Assembly: GCA_037447655.1 (NCBI GenBank)
Contig: JBBHKE010001047.1
Span: 1-64,000, forward strand
Reading direction: 5' to 3'
Source of the DNA: Zygnema cylindricum
Taxonomy: Eukaryota > Streptophyta > Zygnematophyceae > Zygnematales > Zygnemataceae
DNA: 64,000 nt
In this document: in pieces, positions 24,301-34,731 of the stretch
Position numbering within the stretch: the first letter of the stretch is position 1
How the letters are laid out: every line of letters begins with the position of its first letter
Made by a program: the position numbers and the translations under genes
Notes under the pieces: model-generated
Seen by the model: only the letters and a program-made list of their open reading frames with translations
What the model was told of the DNA's origin: nothing
Database searches by the model: none

Positions 24301-24996
24301 TTCGATTCCATCAATGAGAATTCTCCTCAGTTTAGCGGCAGCAAAAAACATGGAAATACATCAAATGGATATTAAGACCGCCTTCCTCAATGGTGAGCTA
24401 GAGGAATAATTCTTCATGCGGCAACCACAAGGGTTTTTAGAGGAAGGAGAGGAGAGCAAAGGATGTAGACTGATAAAGTCTTTATATGAACTAAAGCACG
24501 CTCCAAGAAAATGGAATAAGAAACTATATGAGTTTCTCACCGGTCTGGGATATATCCGGATCAGCTTTGATCATTCTATTTATATGTTTGAAGATGAGAA
24601 TGGTGTTATTTTCATTGCAATTTATGTGGATGATTTGCTAGTATTATGTAAGTCAATGGAAAAGATCAAAAAGTTAAAGAAATATCTTAGAAGCAGATTT
24701 GACATGAAGGATTTAGGGTAAGCAAAATATATTTTGGGAATTCAAATGGAGAGAGATAGAGGGAAAAGGATTATCAAACTTACTCAGAAAGAGGCTACAT
24801 AGAATATGCTTGAGAAATTCTAGATGGAAAAGGCAAACAGTTGTACCACTCCCATGGACTTGAAAAAAATAAGTGATGGGAGTGTAGAAGGAGAAGTGAT
24901 AATCTTAGATGATCAGACGAGTCCAGAAGAGAGACAGTTTATGAAGTTTATTCCATACAGGCAGGTTGTAGGAAGCTTAATCTATTTCATGAACTG
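21288..24996 (+). pseudogene. Decayed Ty1/copia gag-pol, plus strand
   Basis: Gag opens at 21288 and runs about 124 codons before stops. After it, in broken frames, come the Gag middle, a zinc knuckle (CHLCKKPGHFIADC, about 22167-22208), a protease segment (about 22429-22700), GAG-pre-integrase (22765-23034), integrase core pieces (23040-23550), and RT with YVDD near 24628. Many lesions are TAG where relatives have tryptophan or glutamine, for example near 23031. The copy is interrupted at 24996 in the late RT region (after YFMNC) by another LTR, and its RNase H is not seen downstream. It is closely related to the copy at 26003-28373. Confidence 0.9.
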
Positions 24997-26002
24997 TGTT
25001 GAAATCACTAGATTTATTGATTATTTTTTAGGTCTGAATAGCTTAGTAGAAAAAGAAAGAAAAAGCGCAAACAATCTGCCTTCACCTCTTTCCTCTATTC
25101 CCATACTTGTTGTAGTCAATGAAGGAGAGAGAGAGAAGTGGAGCCATGGCTGCCTCAACTCTTTAGGCATGACTTAAGAGTGACATAAGTCAATCTCAAC
25201 AAAAGGTTGAGTCTATCAGGACTCGAACCTCCGACCGGCAGAGCGAGGCGTAGCCGTCAGCTCTAACAAGTTTGTCGTAGAAGTTCGTTAACATATGTAG
25301 GGTATGATAATTATTAAAACTATGTAATAATCCTCAATTAAATTAATGGAATGACAAACGAAAGGATATAGAACTAACTAATGTATAGTGCAAACATGAA
25401 CTCGCACGAAACAAATGAATCGGATATTTTTTTCGACGGTTAATATTAAATGCCGGTTTATGATCCGACGACACATATCGCCGCCGAAATCCTGGAATGA
25501 TCACTTTGGCGGTTTTCCGGACGTGGCGTGACCTGGCAACACGTGGAGAGATAACATTTGGTCACGAGAATTTTGGAGAACATAAAGACGAGTTAATAGT
25601 GGACACGCGTCCACTCAATGGCCTTGTCGTACATATGCATACACAAAGTACATCGACCGTAGTACCTTTCTATACTGTACAATGATTTGATTGGATTATA
25701 CTATAGTAGATAAGAGTTGTGAAAGGGGTTTGGGATTTAGAAACTTTTTGTAGAAAGCCACCTCTCTCATTGAGAGTTTCTATAAATTGGCATTTTTTGC
25801 CACATTATAACTAATCGGCTACTTGGTTGTTTTCAGTGATTCTTTTTCCTACAGACTCAAAGGAGTCCAAAATACATAGGGGTGCTGTCACATTGTCAAT
25901 TTGTCTACTTGGGCAACAGTGGTTGTGGCTGAAAGTGGGTTAGTTAAAAACTACCTAGAGGCTTCTTGAATTCTGTAGTTTAATAGAGGACACACAATTG
26001 CA
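24997..26002 (+). repeat. Copia LTR (1006 bp), inside the RT region of an older copy
   Basis: Starts TGTTGAAATCACTAG immediately after the RT codons for YFMNC and ends CAATTGCA before primer site GGTTATGGGCC (26003-26013). TATA-like TATAAAT is at 25781-25787. The gag ATG found near the LTR end in relatives is ATA here. It is the 5' LTR of 26003-28373, nested in the 21288-24996 copy. It carries a good antisense tRNA-like module. Confidence 0.88.
25201..25279 (-). promoter_or_regulatory. tRNA-like Pol III-type module in LTR (good copy)
   Basis: Read on the minus strand it has an A-box-like TACGACAAACTTGTTAGAGC (complement of 25260-25279). A perfect B box GGTTCGAGTCC (complement of 25219-25229) follows after 30 bp, then TTTT (complement of 25201-25204). 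A tRNA T-arm is suggested by GGAGG-TTCGAGT-CCTGC with one mismatch. The acceptor stem does not pair well. It lies about 200-280 bp inside the LTR, antisense to the element. Confidence 0.6.
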
Positions 26003-28373
26003 GGTTATGGGCCTTCTCTCTAGGGTGCCCACCTTTAATGGATATGGGTTCATCTATTCAGAAGCCATGATGACAAGGGCTTTGTGTGAAAAACGATACT
26101 GGGGTATTGTCAATAGACAAGTAAAACGTCCACCTTAGGGAACTTCACCAGGGTTTGGTGGAATAAAGTTTTTTGTAGCAGCATCTGCTACAGCAGAGGA
26201 GGCAGATGATAGGGACAATAGTGTGTCCAAAAAGGGGAAAGAGTAGGAGACGCCACTTACTCGTGTTGCTCCTATTACCACGCTTCCTAAAGCGTTGGCC
26301 GTGAAGACAGCGGAGAACCATACCCAAACGTGGGAAGACATCAACATGGCTACGAAAAACTTCATCCTAACACACCTCACTCAAGCTTTGGCAAACCCCC
26401 ACCTTCACATTTAGAAGGCCGAGGAGTAATGGGTGAGTTTGGTGGAATTCTATATAGTTGGTACTATTCATGAGCTCTAGTTGGCTGAACAAAAGTTAGG
26501 GGATTAAACTTACAAAGGGGGAAAGATGTTAGGCTATTGTAATGATCGCTCTTGTTTGTATATGGAGATGGAGAGTGCCGAGTGGACAAGTACTATGAAG
26601 ATGAAAGTTAACACTCTCATCATATAGTTACCCAAAGAGTATGAAAATATAGGGCACCGAGTACAAGAAATGAGTGACAATTTATGGAAGTGGTACATAG
26701 TGGTCCAGATGATACTTGTGCAAGAGAACTTAATTGAGATCAAGAGAGGGGGAAAGAGCATCCAAGCTTTAGATGCAAGAGGAAACCGATGGGGGAAGGA
26801 TGCGAAGAAATCGTACCAAAGAGAGAGAGGTCAGTTAGAAGGACCGAGGCCCCCAAAGGGTCTTTGTACCTTTTGCAAAATATTGGGACACAATATAGCG
26901 GATTGTGTCAAGCCGTCAGAGCTGAGGCTCCAAGAGAACCGTGGAATGGGTTCTTTCGGAGGGAAGAAAAAGGCACTTGTGGTCACAAAAATGAAAGGAG
27001 AGACCGGGGATGAGTCCTCTAAGGAGGAGGATGGGGAGCTTCTCCTTGACGAGAGTTTGGAGGAAAATGAGATCCCTTGGAAACAAAAGGGTTCGCTCAA
27101 AGCAATTTAGGAAGCTCCACAGGAAAGATGGATCATCAACTCAGGTAATTCCATGCATATCTGCCATGATAAGGACCTATTCACTAAGCTAAGAAAGATC
27201 CCTACTGTAGAGATAGAGTATGGGGATGGGAGAGTGGTTACTACATATCTAGTGGGGTTGGTAGACCTGAAAGTCATAGTGGAGGGTAAGACTTCTATAC
27301 TCACCTTCTCAGATGTACTTTACATTCCTCAGCTAAGTAAAAATCTTGTCTCTACATATATGTTAGATGACAAAGAGTTTGATACCTTCACTAGAAAGGG
27401 AGTCTTTACAGCTAAGTATGGGGATGAAGTCTACTTGATGGCATATAAGGGTAGCCAAGGAATTTTTAGGCTTAACCTGAGTAATGAAAAGTAAAATGCT
27501 TACTTTGTTGGTGTTCCAAAGTTGATGATTTGGCATAAACGGTTGGGGCATGTGCATTTTGATAGGGTGAGGGAAATGAAGAAGCTTGGTGTAGTAGAAG
27601 TCATTCACTTTGGGGTTAATTAAATGGTGGATGATTCTTGTGGCTGTGCTCAAGGTAAGGCTCACAGACTTCACTTTCCCAAAGCCACCATATATAGGGG
27701 TGAGAAAGTACTAGATTTGGTCCACACAAATATCTGGGGCCCGACAGAAGTACATTTGTTTGGAGGAAAGAGGTTTATGTTGACGATAACCGATGAATGG
27801 TCTAGATACTTTAGAGTCTATTTCCTAAAAACATAGTCCGAAACACCAACTTAGATCAAAGAATATAAAGCATGGAGTGAAAGTTATATAGAACCCCCAT
27901 TAAGAAAATAAGGAGTGATAATGTGGGGGGGATATACCTCTAACTAGTTTTAGGAATATTTGAGAGATGAGGAAGTTCAGCACTAGAAAACTGTACCATA
28001 TACCCCGGAACAAAATGGGGTAGATGAGAGGTTGAACGGAACACTAAAAGATAATGTATGCAGTATGTTGGCCGACAAGAAAATAGGGAAGAGATTTTAG
28101 GCAGAAGCCATGAGCTGTGCCAACTACATTAAAAATAGAGTCTTAACCTCAACCGTAAAAGAAATGACATTTTATGAGAGATGAATTAGAAAAAAACCAT
28201 ATATCTCTTACCTTAAAGTATTCGGTAGCCAAGTTTACAGTCTTGACACGGATAAGTAAAACTGGAAACTAGATGCTAAAGGAAAACATGGATACTTTGT
28301 AGGATATGATGAGGATGTTATGGGATATAAAATCTATGACTTAGCAAAGAAAGATATCATTCTGGTCAAACAC
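26003..28373 (+). pseudogene. Decayed Ty1/copia gag-pol, plus strand, 3' truncated
   Basis: After the primer site come a broken Gag, an open Gag/knuckle stretch (26670-27110; CTFCKILGHNIADC, whose spacing is retained), protease and GAG-pre-integrase pieces (27153-27494, 27624-27836), and integrase pieces to about 28373. Stops and frameshifts are frequent. The protease DSG is changed to NSG near 27136. The copy ends abruptly at the integrase-RT linker (after DIILVKHL) against minus-strand copia sequence. RT, RNase H and the 3' LTR are missing. Confidence 0.88.
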
Positions 28374-28577
28374 TTACTCTTCCAATTCTCCATGCAAAAA
28401 GGCTGTCTTGATGTCCATCTGGTGCACTTCCATGTCGTCCGCTCTTGCCAGACAGAGAAGTATGCGGACGGAGGGAAATCTGACCACCGGGGCAAAGGTT
28501 TCCTCGTAGTCAATTCCCTCCTTTTGTGTAAATCCCTTTGCCACTAATCTGGCCTTGTAGCGCTCGATTGTGTTATT
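28374..28577 (-). pseudogene. Copia RT fragment, left part of a split element
   Basis: The minus strand encodes an RT segment from [14 protein letters not shown] to HGELEE, including the first RT catalytic aspartate region ([10 protein letters not shown]). It continues the element whose other part lies at 34732-37660: the two halves meet cleanly once the inserted LTR element at 28578-34731 and one copy of TTATT are ignored. It is truncated at 28374 by a head-to-head junction with the plus-strand copy. Confidence 0.88.
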
Positions 28578-30034
28578 TGTTGTTTTTGAAGATTTAGTTT
28601 CATGCGTACATGAAATTTGGTGCGCACGCGACGTTTCGTGCGTATACATTTACGTGATATACTGTGGTGGTTTCGAATGGATTTGTGGATTGGGGGGTAA
28701 TTGTACGGATGAATTTAAAGTGACGTAAATGACAAATTAAGTGGCGCGGAATGCGTAATAGAAATGGACGGCGGATCGCGAAGCGATCCGACTTTGAAAT
28801 ATTCGAAGTGTTTGAAAATGTACGTTGGCCGTACGAAATATAATGCGACAGGCACATTAATGAAAAGGACGCCGCCGGTACGGCGTATCAATTTTGGACA
28901 GTTGTACTTTTATTTGGTCAGCGGCATTTATGGCGAAGTACGTAGTAACGGTACGGACTAATTTGGATGGTTTGACGAGGTTTCGACAAGTGGATTTTCA
29001 TGACCACGCGGCGCGACATCAAGGGTGCCGATTAAGAGCGACGGACGGCGGATATAGGCCGCCGAGATTTTTTATGAAGTGGTGACGCGAAATCGCGTCA
29101 ATCACACGATATTTATATTTGGACGTTCCGGATTGTTTGACAAGTGATTCGTGGTACACGTGGAAGGCGGATGGCGTCCGCCGATATTTTCAAGGGATCT
29201 CATTATCTTTAATGACGTATTATTAGGTGGACCGTACATATGCGATGTCGGTTCACTACGTGGAATTATCTACGAGTGACTAAGCGAGTTGTCGCTTATG
29301 ACGCGTATTTTGCGGACGCGTCGGTGAAAATATTTGAAATAACATTGTTTTGTCGTATGTGTAATAATTATTTAGTATTGATTATGACAGTTTTTATTTA
29401 GATGATCATTTAGGGTTTTGGCAGTTTAATTTGTGTGTTGTCGTACTTGTCGACAAGTGTACGCTTATAATTGGTTGACTTTCAGGTGTACACTTACAGT
29501 TAGGATTATTTGTCGTAATAGGTTCTCATGATATAATACTACTTAGTGGAAGGTACGTTGGCTATTTTGACATGTAGCAATTCGTTCACAGCTCACAAGT
29601 GTATATATAGGAATGAGCTTTGTTAGGAATAAATAATCAATGCTGGTTAGTAAAGTGGGGACCAAAGATGTAGTATTTTAGGGTTGTCGATTAGGTCATG
29701 CACTTTTGAATGATATAATGATTATACCTTGATTATACTCTTGTTTATATGTGATGCATTTGTTTTTATTATTTATGTTATTTTATATATGTTTTGCATT
29801 GTTAATGCATTTGTCCTAGGGTTTGTTTATGTCGATTATTCCATCAAACCTTAGATAATGTCATAGGGTTTATTTGTGTTGATTATTCCATGAAACCCTA
29901 AATGTTGTTTGTTGCGTCTGTGTACGCATATGGAGGATGCATTTCATATGATTGTTCGTCGACCTATTTTTGCTTAGCTTTTTGCATGATAGTTTGGGTG
30001 GCTTCTGCGGTCTATTTTAGACCAAAGAACAACA
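28578..30034 (+). repeat. LTR copy a (1457 bp) of the non-coding element
   Basis: Begins TGTTGTTTTTGAAG and ends with GACCAAAGAACAACA, giving TGTTGTT...AACAACA terminal inverted repeats. GTATATATAGG near 29600 is a plausible TATA box. Short open frames in it are not conserved protein families. Element orientation is assigned from the primer site after this LTR and the polypurine tract before the next one. Confidence 0.9.
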
Positions 30035-30048
30035 GGTTATGGGCCCAC
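30035..30048 (+). promoter_or_regulatory. Primer binding site, initiator-tRNA anticodon-loop type
   Basis: GGTTATGGGCCCAC follows the LTR end directly. It is complementary over 14 bases to the anticodon stem-loop of plant initiator tRNA-Met. The same site recurs at 32384-32397 after the second LTR. Sharing this unusual priming site with the copia elements suggests the non-coding element is a copia derivative mobilised by copia proteins. Confidence 0.8.
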
Positions 30049-30926
30049 GCCCCATCTATCATATGTTAGGTTAAGTCGAGATAGGATTGTGTCACACGCA
30101 TTGTAGCGGGTTAATTTTGTTCTTGCTGGTTGTATTGCAGTAATGGTGTCTGTGTACCCATGAGATCGGCCTTATCATAGTGTTGGTATGTGCCGAGTTT
30201 AATCTTGCATCGCCCAAAGGGTTAACTTAGTGACAGTGCCGAAATGTCTACCCTCAATGAAAATGATTTATTTTGAGAAATGATATTTTATTTTTGGAAA
30301 AATACATGTTTATTTTTGAAGAAGCATTTCGAAATGTGGAGATTCAACGTTTGGGGGAGAGAGATCCGGAAAGTGGAGTTGTGACATGTGATGGAGAGAT
30401 CCAAATTTTGTGGATCGATGATTGTTGAAAATTGGATTTGTAATGTAGATTTTGAGTTGTTGGAAATTTTTGCGAAATGTGACATTATTAGAATTTTTTG
30501 GAAAATACTATTTTGTATATGAATGTTTATTGGAAATTTTGGGATTTGATAGTTTATGAAAAGAAAAATATTGAAATCTATATTTGTTTTAGTTAAGGTA
30601 TAAGTTATTTAAGTGGGGATATTTTGTTAGTGTGATCTTTTGGCTTTAATTATTTAGTTGATTTGTGATAGAATTTTGGGAATGTAAATCCGGATTTAGA
30701 TATTGGAAGGAATTATTTTTGTTGTAATCGGAAGATGAAATCATATATATATTGTGTATTATGAAATCTGGATGGTATGTGGAGGAAGCGGAAGCGATGG
30801 TGGAACAAGTGAGAAAATTCCGGCGGAGGCATTTGGCGGATTCAGATGGAGGAGACATCAGGAGGTGACAGTGTGACAGCTGATGACGTGGCATAATGGA
30901 TGCACAAAACTAAATTTTCGGGGGAG
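30035..30926 (+). mobile_element. Internal region 1 of the non-coding element (892 bp)
   Basis: It runs from the primer site to the polypurine-like TTTTCGGGGGAG before the next LTR. No gag or pol motif is visible. The open frames present are short and lie mostly on the reverse strand. The second copy at 32384-33275 is almost identical. Confidence 0.85.
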
Positions 30927-32383
30927 TGTTGTTTTTGAAGATTTAGTTTCGTGCGTACATGAAATTTGGTGCGCACGCGACGTTTCGTGCGTATACATTT
31001 ACGTGATATACTGTGGTGGTTCGAACGGATTTGTGGATTGGGGGGTAATTGTACGGATGAATTTAAAGTGACGTAAATGACAAATTAAGTGGCGCGGAAT
31101 GCGTAATAGAAATGGACGGCGGATCGCGAAGCGATCCGACTTTGAAATATTCGAAAGTGTTTAAAAATGTACGTTGGCCGTACGAAATATAATGCGACAG
31201 GCACATTAATGAAAAGGACGCCGCCGGTACGGCGTATCAATTTTGGACAGTTGTACTTTTATTTGGTCAGCGGCATTTATGGCGAAGTACGTAGTAACGG
31301 TACGGACTAATTTGGATGGTTTGACGAGGTTTCGACAAGTGGATTTTCATGACCACGCGGCGCGACATCAAGGGTGCCGATTAAGAACGACGGACGGCGG
31401 ATATAGGCCGCCGAGATTTTTTATGAAGTGGTGACGCGAAATCGCGTCAATCACACGATATTTATATTTGGACGTTCCGGATTGTTTGACAAGTGATTCG
31501 TGGTACACGTGGAAGGCGGATGGCGTCCGCCGATATTTTCAAGGGATCTCATTATCTTTAATGACGTATTATTAGGTGGACCGTACATATGCGATGTCGG
31601 TTCACTACGTGGAATTATCTACAAGTGACTAAGCGAGTTGTCGCTTATGACGCGTATTTTGCGGACGCGTCGGTGAAAATATTTGAAATAACATTGTTTT
31701 GTCGTATGCGTAATAATTATTTAGTATTGATTATGACAGTTTTTATTTAGATGATCATTTAGGGTTTTGGCAGTTTAATTTGTGTGTTGTCGTACTTGTC
31801 GACAAGTGTACGCTTATGATTGGTTGACTTTCAGGTGTTCACTTACAGTTAGGATTATTTGTCGTAATAGGTTCTCATGATATAATACTACTTAGTGGAA
31901 GGTACGTTGGCTATTTTGACATGTAGCAATTCGTTCACAGCTCACAAGTGTATATATAGGAATGAGCTTTGTTAGGAATAAATAATCAATGCTGGTTAGT
32001 AAAGTGGGGACCAAAGATGTAGTATTTTAGGGTTGTCGATTAGGTCATGCACTTTTGAATGATATAATGATTATACCTTGATTATACTCTTGTTTATGTG
32101 TGATGCATTTGTTTTTATTATTTATGTTATTTTATATATGTTTTGCATTGTTAATGCATTTGTCCTAGGGTTTGTTTATGTCGATTATTCCATCAAACCT
32201 TAGATGATGTCATAGGGTTTATTTGTGTTGATTATTCCATGAAACCCTAAATGTTGTTTGTTGCGTCTGTGTACGCATATGGAGGATGCATTTCATATGA
32301 TTGTTCGTCGACCTATTTTTGCTTAGCTTTTTGCATGATAGTTTGGGTGGCTTCTGCGGTCTATTTTAGACCAAAGAACAACA
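30927..32383 (+). repeat. LTR copy b (1457 bp), shared between two internal regions
   Basis: Almost identical to copy a. The first LTR bases follow a polypurine tract and the last are followed by a primer site, so this LTR serves both internal regions. Confidence 0.9.
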
Positions 32384-33275
32384 GGTTATGGGCCCACGCC
32401 CCATCTATCATATGTTAGGTTAAGTCGAGATAGGATTGTGTCACACGCATTGTAGCGGGTTAATTTTGTTCTTGCTGGTTGTATTGCAGTATTGGTGTCT
32501 GTGTACCCATGAGATCGGCCTTATCATAGTGTTGGTATGTGCCGAGTTTAATCTTGCATCGCCCAAAGGGTTAACTTAGTGACAGTGCCGAAATGTCTAC
32601 CCTCAATGAAAATGATTTATTTTGAGAAATGATATTTTATTTTTGGAAAAATACATGTTTATTTTTGAAGAAGCATTTCGAAATGTGGAGATTCAACGTT
32701 TGGGGGAGAGAGATCCGGAAAGTGGAGTTGTGACATGTGATGGAGAGATCCAAATTTTGTGGATCGATGATTGTTGAAAATTGGATTTGTAATGTAGATT
32801 TTGAGTTGTTGGAAATTTTTGCGAAATGTGACATTATTAGAATTTTTTGGAAAATACTATTTTGTATATGAATTTTTATTGGAAATTTTGGGATTTGATA
32901 GTTTATGAAAAGAAAAATATTGAAATCTATATTTGTTTTAGTTAAGGTAGAAGTTATTTAAGTGAGGATATTTTGTTAGTGTGATCTTTTGGCTTTAATT
33001 ATTTAGTTGATTTGTGATAGAATTTTGGGAATGTAAATCCGGATTTAGATATTGGAAGGAATTATTTTTGTTGTAATCGGAAGATGAAATCATATATATA
33101 TTGTGTATTATGAAATCTGGATGGTATGTGGAGGAAGCGGAAGCGATGGTGGAACAAGTGAGAAAATTCCGGCGAAGGCATTTGGCGGATTCAGATGGAG
33201 GAGACATCAGGAGGTGACAGTGTGACAGCTGATGACGTGGCATAATGGATGCACAAAACTAAATTTTCGGGGGAG
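32384..33275 (+). mobile_element. Internal region 2 of the non-coding element (892 bp)
   Basis: Second copy of the 892-bp internal region, with the same primer site and polypurine tract and only scattered substitutions (for example around 32878 and 32950). No coding frame is recognised. Confidence 0.85.
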
Positions 33276-34731
33276 TGTTGTTTTTGAAGATTTAGTTTCG
33301 TGCGTACATGAAATTTGGTGCGCACGCGACGTTTCGTGCGTATACATTTACGTGATATACTGTGGTGGTTCGAATGGATTTGTGGATTGGGGGGTAATTG
33401 TACGGATGAATTTAAAGTGACGTAAATGACAAATTAAGTGGCGCGGAATGCGTAATAGAAATGGACGGCGGATCGCGAAGCGATCCGACTTTGAAATATT
33501 CGAAGTGTTTGAAAATGTACGTTGGCCGTACGAAATATAATGCGACAGGCACATTAATGAAAAGGACGCCGCCGGTACGGCGTATCAATTTTGGACAGTT
33601 GTACTTTTATTTGGTCAGCGGCATTTATGGCGAAGTACGTAGTAACGGTACGGACTAATTTGGATGGTTTGACGAGGTTTCGACAAGTGGATTTTCATGA
33701 CCACGCGGCGCGACATCAAGGGTGCCGATTAAGAGCGACGGACGGCGGATATAGGCCGCCGAGATTTTTTATGAAGTGGTGACGCGAAATCGCGTCAATC
33801 ACACGATATTTATATTTGGACGTTCCGGATTGTTTGACAAGTGATTCGTGGTACACGTGGAAGGCGGATGGCGTCCGCCGATATTTTCAAGGGATCTCAT
33901 TATCTTTAATGACGTATTATTAGGTGGACCGTACATATGCGATGTCGGTTCACTACGTGGAATTATCTACGAGTGACTAAGCGAGTTGTCGCTTATGACG
34001 CGTATTTTGCGGACGCGTCGGTGAAAATATTTGAAATAACATTGTTTTGTCGTATGTGTAATAATTATTTAGTATTGATTATGACAGTTTTTATTTAGAT
34101 GATCATTTAGGGTTTTGGCAGTTTAATTTGTGTGTTGTCGTACTTGCCGACAAGTGTACGCTTATGATTGGTTGACTTTCAGGTGTACACTTACAGTTAG
34201 GATTATTTGTCGTAATAGGTTCTCATGATATAATACTACTTAGTGGAAGGTACGTTGGCTATTTTGACATGTAGCAATTCGTTCACAGCTCACAAGTATA
34301 TATATAGGAATGCGCTTTGTTAGGAATAAATAATCAATGCTGGTTAGTAAAGTGGGGACCAAAGATGTAGTATTTTAGGGTTGTCGATTAGGTCATGCAC
34401 TTTTGAATGATATAATGATTATACCTTGATTATACTCTTGTTTATGTGTAATGCATTTGTTTTTATTATTTATGTTATTTTATATATGTTTTGCATTGTT
34501 AATGCATTTGTCCTAGGGTTTGTTTATGTCGATTATTCCATCAAACCTTAGATGATGTCATAGGGTTTATTTGTGTTGATTATTCCATAAAACCCTAAAT
34601 GTTGTTTGTTGCGTCTATGTACGCATATGGAGGATGCATTTCATATGATTGTTCGTCGACCTATTTTTGCTTAGCTTTTTGCATGATAGTTTGGGTGGCT
34701 TCTGCGGTCTATTTTAGACCAAAGAACAACA
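33276..34731 (+). repeat. LTR copy c (1456 bp)
   Basis: Third LTR of the array, ending GAACAACA and followed by the target duplication TTATT (34732-34736), after which the copia RT sequence resumes. Confidence 0.9.

Larger units (their letters stand above)
28578..34731. mobile_element. Young non-coding LTR element: LTR-int-LTR-int-LTR
   Basis: Three nearly identical LTRs of about 1457 bp (28578-30034, 30927-32383, 33276-34731) start TGTTGTTTTTGAAG and end AAAGAACAACA. They are separated by two copies of an 892-bp internal region. TTATT flanks the whole array at 28573-28577 and 34732-34736, a 5-bp target duplication in the copia RT. The internal regions have a primer site and polypurine tract but no credible protein frame. 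The layout fits unequal recombination between LTRs of a short non-autonomous (TRIM/LARD-like) element, or a tandem insertion. Differences between units are few, so it is recent. Confidence 0.93.

Noticed and set aside
30288-33243. Small minus-strand frames repeated in the non-coding LTR element
   Set aside because: They occur in both internal units only because the units are duplicates; no family resemblance or typical gag/pol motif.
28578-34731. Calling the triple repeat a satellite array
   Set aside because: The units have TG...CA ends, primer sites, polypurine tracts and a 5-bp target duplication, which define an LTR element.
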